NCBI RefSeq assembly: GCF_003205205.1
Contig: NZ_QJRL01000022.1
Span: 1-64,000 of the forward strand
DNA from: Pseudomonas sp. LB-090624
Lineage (GTDB): Bacteria; Pseudomonadota; Gammaproteobacteria; Pseudomonadales; Pseudomonadaceae
Length of the DNA stretch: 64,000 nt
Direction: 5' to 3'
Position numbers and translations under genes: made by a program. Below, one piece after another: positions 26,870-34,231 of the stretch (its first letter is position 1; each line of letters starts with the position of its first letter). The notes beneath the pieces are model-generated. The model searched no databases. It had not been told where the DNA came from and saw only the letters and a list, made by a program, of their open reading frames with translations.

Positions 26870-27858
26870 CATGCTGCATTTAGACAAATTTTTTGTTTAA
26901 TCAAAGACTGTACTATCGCCTCCATAACCGGCGAGCAAACAGCATTCCCCATCAGTTTTACTTTCTCGCGTCTTGTTACGTCTGGGAATCTATAGTGCTC
27001 AGGAAAACCCATGGCCTTGCGCAGCTCATCCGGCTGCAGCATCCGCATCATATGGCCATTGGACGTTGGGACTACATAAGCGAAACGGTCGATAGTCGTA
27101 ATTGTGCGCAATGGCTCATCCATACGCTGCCAACCACCACCACCGTCAGAGCCGTAGTAGACAATAAGGAACGCTTTGTTCTCTCCCAGCTCGGCTATAG
27201 CCCTATCAGCTCGTGCAAGCGTGTCTTTAGCGCGCCGCGGGGTTCTGAGCGGAGTCATCTTATATGTGCCTTCCGGCGCCAAAATGTCCCAGACGTTACG
27301 ATAAAACGGATTCAGGGGTTCTATCGCCTCAGGTTGACCTCGCAGTTCAGCAATCATGAACAGCCGCCTTCTGCGTTGGGCAACGCCGTAGTGGGAGGCA
27401 TCAATGATCTGCTCATGCACGTTGTACTTGAGCTTCTCCAGTGCTTTCTTCAGCTCACCATAGCGCGACCAAGGTTTCATATGCACAACGTTTTCCAGGG
27501 TGATCCAGCGAGGCTTCATTACCTTCGCATATCGGATGACCTGGAAAGCAGTATCACGACTCTCATCCGAACGTGGCTTGTTACCACGGGCGCAGGTGTG
27601 GTGGGTGCACTCAGGGGAGGAGATCAGCAGATCTATAGGCCCTGTCTTGGCCAGAACCTGCTTTGGAGTGAGCTTGCGAAGATCCTGCTCGAAGACGTGG
27701 GCTTCGGGGAAATTGAGACGAAACGATTCGACTGCCGGCCCCCAAAGATCAACCCCCCCGACGATTGTGGCGCCGCCTTCACGGGCACCTAGGCTGGCAC
27801 CGCCAGCACCGCAGAACATATCAAATGCGCGTATCTGATCCATTGGAAAACGTTCCAT
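26869..27858 (-). CDS. dcm: DNA (cytosine-5) methyltransferase
   Basis: This 329-residue enzyme methylates carbon 5 of cytosine in an unknown target sequence. Motif I is FDMFCGAGGASLG, motif VI is ENVV, motif VIII is QRRRRLF and the final motif is GNAVCSPV. Motif IV reads SPECTHHT instead of the usual PPCQ; the nucleophilic cysteine is kept. The target recognition region is short. It is divergent from the endonuclease across 72 bases, and a Vsr gene follows the endonuclease, so the three form one system. Starts at codon 1 or codon 6 (MDQIRAFD) are both possible. The symbol is used generically. Confidence 0.9.
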   Translation of the reverse strand: MERFPMDQIRAFDMFCGAGGASLGAREGGATIVGGVDLWGPAVESFRLNFPEAHVFEQDLRKLTPKQVLAKTGPIDLLISSPECTHHTCARGNKPRSDESRDTAFQVIRYAKVMKPRWITLENVVHMKPWSRYGELKKALEKLKYNVHEQIIDASHYGVAQRRRRLFMIAELRGQPEAIEPLNPFYRNVWDILAPEGTYKMTPLRTPRRAKDTLARADRAIAELGENKAFLIVYYGSDGGGGWQRMDEPLRTITTIDRFAYVVPTSNGHMMRMLQPDELRKAMGFPEHYRFPDVTRREKVKLMGNAVCSPVMEAIVQSLIKQKICLNAA

Positions 27859-27871
27859 TTTATCGTTGTAG

Positions 27872-27888
27872 CCAGGTTACCAGGTTAC
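27872..27888. promoter_or_regulatory. Tandem CAGGTTAC repeat with two CCAGG sites in the methylase/endonuclease promoter
   Basis: CAGGTTAC occurs at 27873-27880 and again at 27881-27888, which also creates two CCAGG sites (27872-27876 and 27880-27884). In the only promoter region between methylase and endonuclease this could be an operator or a methylation-sensitive switch. The methylase specificity is not known. Confidence 0.4.
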
Positions 27889-27930
27889 CGGCACCATTCA
27901 AGTCCTTACGGCTAAGGGGCAGTCTAAAAA

Positions 27931-29121
27931 ATGAGCAGCAACCAGGTTTTTTCTTTGAGCGAGCTGGAGGGTGCCGACCTACTGATTGACGCCTGCTACG
28001 CCGGCAGTCGGAAAGGCAACGCAGGCGACGAACCACTGACGCATTTACTGAAGGTCAGCAATGAAGGCGGTTTCCGCATCAGAGGGAAGCGAGACGATCC
28101 GTTGCTCATCACATTGGTGTCCAGTCTGCAGGATCCTGACTGGCCTGATGAGTTAGATCTCTCAACGGGTACCTTCACCTATTACGGTGACAACAAAGAG
28201 CCTGGCCGCAAACTGGACCAGACCAAGCGCTACGGAAACAACCTACTCGAGCTGATCTTTGAAAGTCTGCATTCCGGCCAGCGAGAGCGTATACCTCCCA
28301 TTTTGGTGTTCACCAAAGCCGGAAATTATCGAGACAAAATCTTCCGCGGCTTGGTCGTTCCAGGAACCATCGGGAGTACCCATAACGATGACCTGATCAG
28401 CGTCTGGCACACCAGTGAGGGGCAGCGCTTTCAGAACTATCGAGCGACCTTCACTATCCTGGACATCTCCAAAATTCCCCGTGCATGGCTCAGCGACATT
28501 ATCAATCATTCAATCCGTGGGATCGACAGCAAACACGCCCCGAAGGAGTGGATAGACTGGATCAAGAGTGGACGTTTCAAGCCACTGATTAGTAAGCGCA
28601 CCCAGCCAATACGGTCGAAAGCAGAGCAGTTACCCTCCTCAGCTTCAGAATTTCGGATGCTACAGACTCTGCATAGCTACTTCCAAGCAGACCCATATGC
28701 CTTCGAGGTCTGCGCAGCTCACTTGGTCAGGCAATGCCTGCCAGATACGGTCGAGCTCGATCTGACCAGACGCTATCGGGACGGAGGACGCGATGGTATT
28801 GGCAAATTACGCATTGGACGGCCAGAGTCATCGGTTCTGGTTGACTATGCGATTGAAGCAAAGTGCTACCAGCCTGAAATTTCGGTAGGTGTCAGCAAGG
28901 TTTCACGATTGATATCACGGCTCCGGCATCGGCAGTTCGGGGTTCTGATCACCACTTCGTGGGTGAACTCTCAAGCCTACAAGGAGATCGTAGAAGATGG
29001 ACATCCCGTAATGATTCTTTCGGGAAGGGATATTGTTGAGTTACTCAAGGAGGCTGGATTGCAGAGTGCAACCGAGCTGACCAAGTGGCTCAAGACTAGC
29101 TTCCCCATCGAGCAGGCCTAA
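27931..29121 (+). CDS. Restriction endonuclease, Mrr-type catalytic domain
   Basis: This 396-residue nuclease has a PD-(D/E)XK site of the Mrr type near the carboxy end: FEVCAAHLVRQC near residue 259, DGGRDGIG near residue 287 and AIEAKCY near residue 309. The amino-terminal 180 residues (FRIRG near residue 47, then TYYGDNKEPGRKLDQTKRYG) resemble the DNA-binding domain of AspBHI/EcoRII-like enzymes. It is divergent from the C5 methyltransferase and is followed one base later by vsr, so it is probably the cutting partner. AspBHI itself cuts methylated DNA, so a modification-dependent role cannot be excluded. Confidence 0.8.
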   Translation: MSSNQVFSLSELEGADLLIDACYAGSRKGNAGDEPLTHLLKVSNEGGFRIRGKRDDPLLITLVSSLQDPDWPDELDLSTGTFTYYGDNKEPGRKLDQTKRYGNNLLELIFESLHSGQRERIPPILVFTKAGNYRDKIFRGLVVPGTIGSTHNDDLISVWHTSEGQRFQNYRATFTILDISKIPRAWLSDIINHSIRGIDSKHAPKEWIDWIKSGRFKPLISKRTQPIRSKAEQLPSSASEFRMLQTLHSYFQADPYAFEVCAAHLVRQCLPDTVELDLTRRYRDGGRDGIGKLRIGRPESSVLVDYAIEAKCYQPEISVGVSKVSRLISRLRHRQFGVLITTSWVNSQAYKEIVEDGHPVMILSGRDIVELLKEAGLQSATELTKWLKTSFPIEQA

Positions 29122-29122
29122 A

Positions 29123-29533
29123 ATGTGCGCGGACATCGTCTCACCAGCTCAACGCTCCAGCATCATGAGGCGAATCCGTGGCAAAGATACGAAGCCGGAG
29201 ATCATCGTGCGTTCGACTTGCCATGCGATGGGTTTACGTTTCAGATTACATCGCAGAGATCTCCCCGGTTCGCCTGACTTGGTATTTCCGAAGTTCCATC
29301 TGTGCCTTTTTGTACATGGCTGCTTTTGGCATCGTCACCCCAATTGCAGATATGCCTACACACCAAAATCTAGATCTGAATTTTGGCTGTCAAAGCTCTC
29401 CAGAAATGCGGAGCGGGATCTAGAGGTTCAAAAAGCCTTGCGGTCTCTAGGTTGGAGCACAGAGGTGGTCTGGGAATGCGAGACCAAAGACCTGGAGCGG
29501 CTACACAGAAGACTCGAATCAATCTTTTCCTGA
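29123..29533 (+). CDS. vsr: Very short patch repair endonuclease Vsr
   Basis: Vsr nicks 5' of the mismatched T in T:G pairs that arise when 5-methylcytosine deaminates, protecting sites of the adjacent methyltransferase. The 136-residue protein has the active-site residues D52 (GSPDLVF), H65 and H70 (HGCFWHRH), the zinc ligands in that region and the opening SPAQRSSIMRRIRGKDTKPE. It begins one base after the endonuclease stop. Its presence indicates the methylase makes 5-methylcytosine. The 173 bases after it up to attR show no gene. Confidence 0.95.
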   Translation: MCADIVSPAQRSSIMRRIRGKDTKPEIIVRSTCHAMGLRFRLHRRDLPGSPDLVFPKFHLCLFVHGCFWHRHPNCRYAYTPKSRSEFWLSKLSRNAERDLEVQKALRSLGWSTEVVWECETKDLERLHRRLESIFS

Positions 29534-29706
29534 AAGCATGGCCTTGCTCTTTTGGGGCGTCACAGCCCAGTACACCAGCGGTACAGTGCCCAGTTCGGAC
29601 TTTCTCTGTTAAATTACGCTAAACACCAGCAACGATGGTGCTTTCAGCTTACGGTACATGCGCTATGCTATGGTCGATTTCACCGGGCTTGCAGTGTTTC
29701 TTGGCA

Positions 29707-29752
29707 ACTCATAATCCTTTGGTCCACGGTTCGAGTCCGTGTGGGCCCACCA
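29707..29752 (+). repeat. attR, right 46-bp direct repeat (orphan tRNA 3' end)
   Basis: Identical over 46 bases to 19236-19281. The upstream half of a tRNA is absent here (preceded by TTGGCA), so this is the displaced 3' end of the original gene. Confidence 0.92.
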
Positions 29753-29760
29753 GATACCAG

Positions 29761-29786
29761 AAAGCCGCGCGAATGCGCGGCTTTTT
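29761..29786 (+). terminator. Original tRNA terminator, now behind attR
   Basis: GCCGCGC (29764-29770) pairs with GCGCGGC (29775-29781) around GAAT, with A and T flanks and a run of five T. It presumably served the tRNA gene before the island inserted. Confidence 0.85.
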
Positions 29787-29879
29787 ATTGTCTGGCAATC
29801 AGATGGCTACGCTCGCATCTCCATCGTGCGCAGTAAGGTAGGGACTGTTCCTTGCCCATCGCTGCCAGGCAACGATCCC

Positions 29880-30434
29880 CTACCCCTCTCGCAACCGCAT
29901 CTTGACCTGCCGCTGGTTATAGAAAGTCATACCTGCCGGAATATCTCGGGTAACCAACGACATCGCGCCAATCACCACGTCATCGCCAATGTCGATACGG
30001 TCGGCAACGATGCAACTGCCGGCACCCATGCTGACGTTGTCACCAATGCGCAGGGTGTACTCATCCAGCCCCAGGGTCTTGATGCCGATCGAACAGTTCT
30101 GGCGGATGAAGAAATTGCGCCCGATGCTCACGTGCCGGGTAATCACCACACCCGGCAGGTGCGCGATGCGCAGGCCGGGGGCGATCTGGGCGCAGATGTC
30201 GATATCCACGGCGTATTTCAGGTTGAGGCGCTGCTGCATGCGCCTAGCGTGGCGCCGGGCAAGGCCACCGCGAGCGTCCAGATATTGGGCCAGGCGGTAG
30301 GCGAAGAGAAAACGTAGTTTGTTGTCCTTGCGTGCGCGGCGCAGCACGTTGAACAGCAGGCTGATGCGGCGTCCGGGCCTTTTCTTGTTGGAGACTTCCA
30401 GTCGCCAGCATTCGAGCAGGTGGTCGAGGTTCAC
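29880..30434 (-). CDS. Serine acetyltransferase-like hexapeptide-repeat protein
   Basis: This 184-residue protein has a left-handed beta-helix of hexapeptide repeats from about residue 80 (IAPGLRIAHLPGVVITRHVSIG...IGDNVSMGAGSCIVADRIDIGDDVVIGA) after a helical, basic amino-terminal part. It belongs to the CysE/LbH acetyltransferase superfamily, but it is shorter than genuine CysE and may acetylate a sugar or another acceptor. It lies just outside the island and points toward attR. The acceptor cannot be told from sequence. Confidence 0.75.
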   Translation of the reverse strand: MNLDHLLECWRLEVSNKKRPGRRISLLFNVLRRARKDNKLRFLFAYRLAQYLDARGGLARRHARRMQQRLNLKYAVDIDICAQIAPGLRIAHLPGVVITRHVSIGRNFFIRQNCSIGIKTLGLDEYTLRIGDNVSMGAGSCIVADRIDIGDDVVIGAMSLVTRDIPAGMTFYNQRQVKMRLREG

Positions 30435-30606
30435 GCTCAGGTTCCAGTTGGACTAGCACTTCATCATGCCGAATTACTGCCGAAGACGCAGCCCCCGGAG
30501 TGTATGCGCTCCCATTGTGGGACCGCGTTAGCAGGGGGTGGGGAACTAGCCTTGCCCTGACTGGCACTGGCTGGCTAGGCTATCAGGCCAACCGTAGAGA
30601 CTTGCC

Positions 30607-31068
30607 ATGTCGGACTTCCGCTCCATCACGCTGGATGAAATCGACCGCCAGCTGATTGCCCTATTGCAGATCAACGCCCGCGAAAGCGTTGCCACCCTCG
30701 CCCGCCAGCTGGGTATCGCCCGCACTACCGTCAACTCGCGACTGGAGCGGCTGGAGAAGAACAAGGTTATTTCCGGCTATGGGGTACGCCTGGGCCAAAG
30801 CGTCACAGGCGGCGGGCTGCAGGCGTATGTCGGGATCAAGGTGCAGCCGCGCTCCGGGAAGGAGGTGGTGCGGCGCCTGAGTGCCATGGGGCAAGTGCAA
30901 CAGCTGTGTGCGGTAAGCGGCGAGTTCGACTATGTGGCCTGGTTGCGTACAGACTCGCCTGAACAACTGGACCAATTGCTCGACCAGATCGGCAGCGTCG
31001 ACGGCGTGGAAAAGACCACCACGTCGATCATTCTCAGCAGCAAGGTGGATCGCGGGCAACCGCTCTGA
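30607..31068 (+). CDS. Lrp/AsnC family transcriptional regulator
   Basis: This 153-residue regulator has an amino-terminal helix-turn-helix (LDEIDRQLIALLQINARESV, then LARQLGIARTTVNSRLERLE) and a carboxy-terminal RAM ligand-binding domain (AYVGIKVQPRSG...VSGEFDYVAWLRT). Family members are octameric regulators that sense amino acids. It lies upstream of, and in the same direction as, the lysine-catabolic davBA genes, from which a 528-base gap separates it, so it may control them in response to lysine or a product. That link is inferred from position. Confidence 0.88.
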   Translation: MSDFRSITLDEIDRQLIALLQINARESVATLARQLGIARTTVNSRLERLEKNKVISGYGVRLGQSVTGGGLQAYVGIKVQPRSGKEVVRRLSAMGQVQQLCAVSGEFDYVAWLRTDSPEQLDQLLDQIGSVDGVEKTTTSIILSSKVDRGQPL

Positions 31069-31183
31069 TCTATCAGGCCTCCTGCCCGTCGCGCAGTCCC
31101 TCCAGAATTGCCGAAGGACTTTGTGTGGCGGGTTGCAGTTTGACAGGTTGGTAAGGGCCAGACATTTGCAGCGCCTGAGAGAG

Positions 31184-31400
31184 CGAGCGCCGCCCGCGCG
31201 GCGCATCGCGAGCTGCGCTCGCTCCTACGTTTTTTTCGGGCCAATTATGCCTGTGGGATTTGCGCGCGAACGCCTTGGCGCATGGCACGGTATCGCGTCG
31301 TACAAACAAGGCGGTCGCGCGCGCCTGTCACAGGCGTAACTGGCCCGAAAAAAACGTAGGAGCGAGCGCAGCTCGCGATGCGCCGCGCGGGCGGCGCTCG
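31184..31400. repeat. 217-nt near-palindrome between the Lrp gene and davB
   Basis: Arms of 94 bases (31184-31277 and 31307-31400) pair with only a handful of mismatches around a 29-base loop. The outer 70 or so bases, including GGAGCGAGCGCAGCTCGCGA and a T7/A7 pair, match with two mismatches. It looks like two inverted copies of a P. putida dispersed repeat. The remaining bases to davB (31401-31596) are AT-richer and gene-free and likely hold its promoter. Confidence 0.88.
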
Positions 31401-31596
31401 ATTTCACACCCACCCCAAAGCTAAAGACAATCACTTCGTCATAAACAACATCACTATCATCAATTCGACGAAACAAACGACATTAAGACAACACTCTGCA
31501 CCTTAATAACGAACAGCCCACTCCCTAAAATGACCCCCAGGCATCTCCTATACTCAGGCTCCGCTACCCGCCCAGCCTCTCTGGCAAGGTCACTTA

Positions 31597-33279
31597 ATGA
31601 ACAAGAAAAACCGCCACCCCGCCGACGGCAAGAAGCCGATCACCATCTTCGGCCCGGACTTCCCCTTCGCCTTCGACGACTGGCTGGAGCATCCGGCAGG
31701 CCTGGGCAGCATTCCGGCTGAGCGCCATGGTGAGGAAGTGGCCATCGTGGGTGCCGGTATCGCTGGCCTGGTGGCGGCCTACGAGCTGATGAAAATGGGC
31801 TTGAAGCCGGTGGTGTACGAGGCCTCCAAGCTGGGCGGCCGGCTGCGCTCGCAAGCCTTCAACGGCACCGACGGGATCATCGCCGAACTCGGTGGCATGC
31901 GTTTCCCGGTGTCGTCCACCGCCTTCTATCACTACGTAGACAAGCTGGGCCTGGAGACCAAGCCTTTCCCCAACCCGCTGACCCCGGCGTCGGGCAGCAC
32001 CGTGATCGACCTGGAAGGCCAGACCTACTACGCCGAAAAAGCCACAGACCTTCCGCAACTGTTCCACGAAGTCGCTGATGCCTGGGCCGACGCGCTGGAA
32101 AGCGGTGCCCAGTTCGCCGATATCCAGCAAGCCATCCGCGACCGTGACGTACCACGCCTGAAAGCGCTGTGGAACAAGCTGGTACCGCTGTGGGACGACC
32201 GCACTTTCTATGACTTCGTCGCCACCTCGCGTTCGTTCGCCAAGCTGAGCTTCCAGCACCGCGAAGTGTTCGGACAGGTCGGCTTCGGCACCGGCGGCTG
32301 GGACTCGGACTTCCCCAACTCGATGCTGGAAATTTTCCGCGTGGTGATGACCAACTGCGACGATCACCAGCACCTGGTGGTCGGCGGGGTGGAGCAAGTG
32401 CCACAAGGTATCTGGCGCCATGTGCCGGAGCGCTGCGTACATTGGCCAGAGGGCACCAGCCTGAGCGCGCTGCATGGTGGCGCGCCACGTACCGGGGTGA
32501 AGCGCATCGCACGCGCCGCTGATGGCCGCCTGGCCGTCACCGACAACTGGGGGGATACCCGCCACTACAGCGCCGTGCTCGCCACCTGCCAGACCTGGCT
32601 GCTGACCACCCAGATCGACTGCGAGGAATCGCTGTTCTCGCAGAAGATGTGGATGGCCCTGGACCGCACCCGCTACATGCAGTCGTCGAAGACCTTCGTC
32701 ATGGTCGACCGGCCGTTCTGGAAGGACAAGGACCCGCAAACCGGGCGCGACCTGATGAGCATGACCCTTACCGACCGGCTCACCCGCGGCACCTACCTGT
32801 TCGACAATGGGGACGACAAACCGGGGGTGATCTGCCTGTCCTACGCGTGGATGAGCGATGCGTTGAAGATGCTGCCGCACCCGGTGGAAAAGCGCGTGCA
32901 ACTGGCCCTGGATGCGCTGAAGAAAATCTACCCGAAGACCGACATTGCCGGGCATATCATCGGCGACCCGATTACCATTTCCTGGGAGGCCGACCCACAT
33001 TTCCTGGGCGCCTTCAAGGGCGCACTGCCGGGCCACTACCGCTATAACCAGCGCATGTACGCGCATTTCATGCAGCAGGACATGCCAGCCGAGCAGCGCG
33101 GCATGTTCATCGCCGGTGACGACGTGTCGTGGACCCCGGCCTGGGTGGAAGGCGCAGTGCAGACATCGCTGAATGCGGTGTGGGGTATCATGAACCACTT
33201 CGGTGGCAGTACCCCCCCGGACAACCCAGGCCCGGGCGACGTATTCGATGAAATCGGCCCGATCGCCCTGGCAGACTGA
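31597..33279 (+). CDS. davB: L-lysine 2-monooxygenase (FAD amine oxidase)
   Basis: DavB oxidatively decarboxylates L-lysine to 5-aminovaleramide, the first step of the aminovalerate pathway. The 560-residue flavoprotein has the FAD-binding VAIVGAGIAGLVAAYELMKM near residue 48, GGRLRSQAF near residue 81, and a late FIAGDDVSWTPAWVEGAVQT motif. Length and the neighbour davA 14 bases downstream match the known P. putida pair; tryptophan 2-monooxygenase is the nearest alternative by sequence. Ribosome binding site AAGG. Confidence 0.9.
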   Translation: MNKKNRHPADGKKPITIFGPDFPFAFDDWLEHPAGLGSIPAERHGEEVAIVGAGIAGLVAAYELMKMGLKPVVYEASKLGGRLRSQAFNGTDGIIAELGGMRFPVSSTAFYHYVDKLGLETKPFPNPLTPASGSTVIDLEGQTYYAEKATDLPQLFHEVADAWADALESGAQFADIQQAIRDRDVPRLKALWNKLVPLWDDRTFYDFVATSRSFAKLSFQHREVFGQVGFGTGGWDSDFPNSMLEIFRVVMTNCDDHQHLVVGGVEQVPQGIWRHVPERCVHWPEGTSLSALHGGAPRTGVKRIARAADGRLAVTDNWGDTRHYSAVLATCQTWLLTTQIDCEESLFSQKMWMALDRTRYMQSSKTFVMVDRPFWKDKDPQTGRDLMSMTLTDRLTRGTYLFDNGDDKPGVICLSYAWMSDALKMLPHPVEKRVQLALDALKKIYPKTDIAGHIIGDPITISWEADPHFLGAFKGALPGHYRYNQRMYAHFMQQDMPAEQRGMFIAGDDVSWTPAWVEGAVQTSLNAVWGIMNHFGGSTPPDNPGPGDVFDEIGPIALAD

Positions 33280-33293
33280 CACAAGGAGGCGCC

Positions 33294-34088
33294 ATGCTCA
33301 TTGCTCTGTTCCAGGGTGAACCCAAGCCACTGGACGTGCCCGGCAACCTGCAACGGCTGCGCGACCAGGCGCAGCTGGCAGCCGAGCGCGGCGCGCAGCT
33401 GCTGGTGTGCCCGGAAATGTTCCTGACCGGCTACAACATCGGCCTGGCCCAGGTCGAGCGGTTGGCCGAAGCCAGCGATGGCCCAGCGGCGATGGACGTG
33501 GTGGAGATTGCCCAGGCGCACCGTATCGCTATCGTCTATGGCTACCCCGAGCGTGGCGATGATGGGGCGATCTACAACAGTGTGCAGTTGATCGATGCAC
33601 ACGGCCGCAGCCTGAGCAACTACCGCAAGACTCACCTGTTCGGGGAGCTGGACCGCTCGATGTTCAGCGCCGGCTCCGATCACTTCCCGGTGGTGGAACT
33701 GGAGGGCTGGAAAGTCGGGCTGCTGATCTGTTACGACATCGAGTTCCCGGAGAACGCCCGACGCCTGGCGCTGGACGGTGCCGAACTGATCCTGGTGCCG
33801 ACGGCGAACATGACCCCATACGACTTCATATGCCAGGTCACCGTGAGGGCACGGGCGCAGGAAAACCAGTGCTACCTGGTGTATGCCAACTATTGCGGCG
33901 CGGAAGACTCGATCCATTATTGCGGGCAGAGCAGCATCATCGGCCCGGATGGCAGCCTGCTGGCGATGGCCGGGCGGGATGAGTGTCTGTTGCTGGCGGA
34001 ACTGGAGCACGAGCGGGTGGTGCAGGGGCGGGAGGCATTTCCTTACCTGACAGACCTGCGCCAGGCGCTGCACCAGCGTAGAGGCTGA
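33294..34088 (+). CDS. davA: 5-aminovaleramidase (delta-aminovaleramidase)
   Basis: DavA hydrolyses 5-aminovaleramide to 5-aminovalerate and ammonia. The 264-residue protein is a nitrilase-superfamily amidase with the catalytic triad E41 (CPEMFLTGY), K112 (YRKTHLF) and C146 (LLICYDIEFPE). It directly follows davB with GGAG in front of the ATG, and the two form the first half of the lysine-to-glutarate route. Full length. Confidence 0.92.
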   Translation: MLIALFQGEPKPLDVPGNLQRLRDQAQLAAERGAQLLVCPEMFLTGYNIGLAQVERLAEASDGPAAMDVVEIAQAHRIAIVYGYPERGDDGAIYNSVQLIDAHGRSLSNYRKTHLFGELDRSMFSAGSDHFPVVELEGWKVGLLICYDIEFPENARRLALDGAELILVPTANMTPYDFICQVTVRARAQENQCYLVYANYCGAEDSIHYCGQSSIIGPDGSLLAMAGRDECLLLAELEHERVVQGREAFPYLTDLRQALHQRRG

Positions 34089-34152
34089 CGGCCCACCCGC
34101 GGGGATGGCCACTCCCACAGGATTGGTGTCGATCTGCACATCACACTGAACG

Positions 34153-34188
34153 TGTGGGAGCGGGCCCGCCCGCGAAGAGGCCGGGCCT
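34153..34188. repeat. P. putida REP element
   Basis: GTGGGAGCGGGCCCGCCCG followed by CGAAGAGGCCGGG closely matches the 35-bp extragenic palindrome typical of P. putida. It sits between davA and pqqF. Confidence 0.75.
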
Positions 34189-34231
34189 GCTCACACAAAT
34201 GGGTTAGCATGAACACCTGCACGGAGTTCCC

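Larger units (their letters stand above)
19236..29752. mobile_element. tRNA-integrated genomic island (putative mobilizable defence island)
   Basis: A 46-bp direct repeat bounds about 10.5 kb of DNA that is clearly more AT-rich and uses different codons from its neighbours. The left repeat is inside the intact tRNA and the right is a bare tRNA 3' end. Gene order is int, AlpA-like regulator, replication-like protein, TraK-like protein, a mostly gene-free stretch, then a defence-type block: GHKL ATPase, receiver protein, C5 methyltransferase, endonuclease and Vsr. No relaxase, coupling protein or type IV secretion gene was seen, so transfer would need a helper. Phage-satellite identity is an alternative. 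Confidence 0.88.

Noticed and set aside
26893..27792. 299-codon plus-strand frame opposite the methyltransferase
   Set aside because: The minus strand carries all C5 methyltransferase motifs, and this frame has no domain.
31184..31400. CRISPR array
   Set aside because: The repeat is a single inverted pair, not a series of direct repeats with unique spacers. No CRISPR array was seen anywhere in the window.
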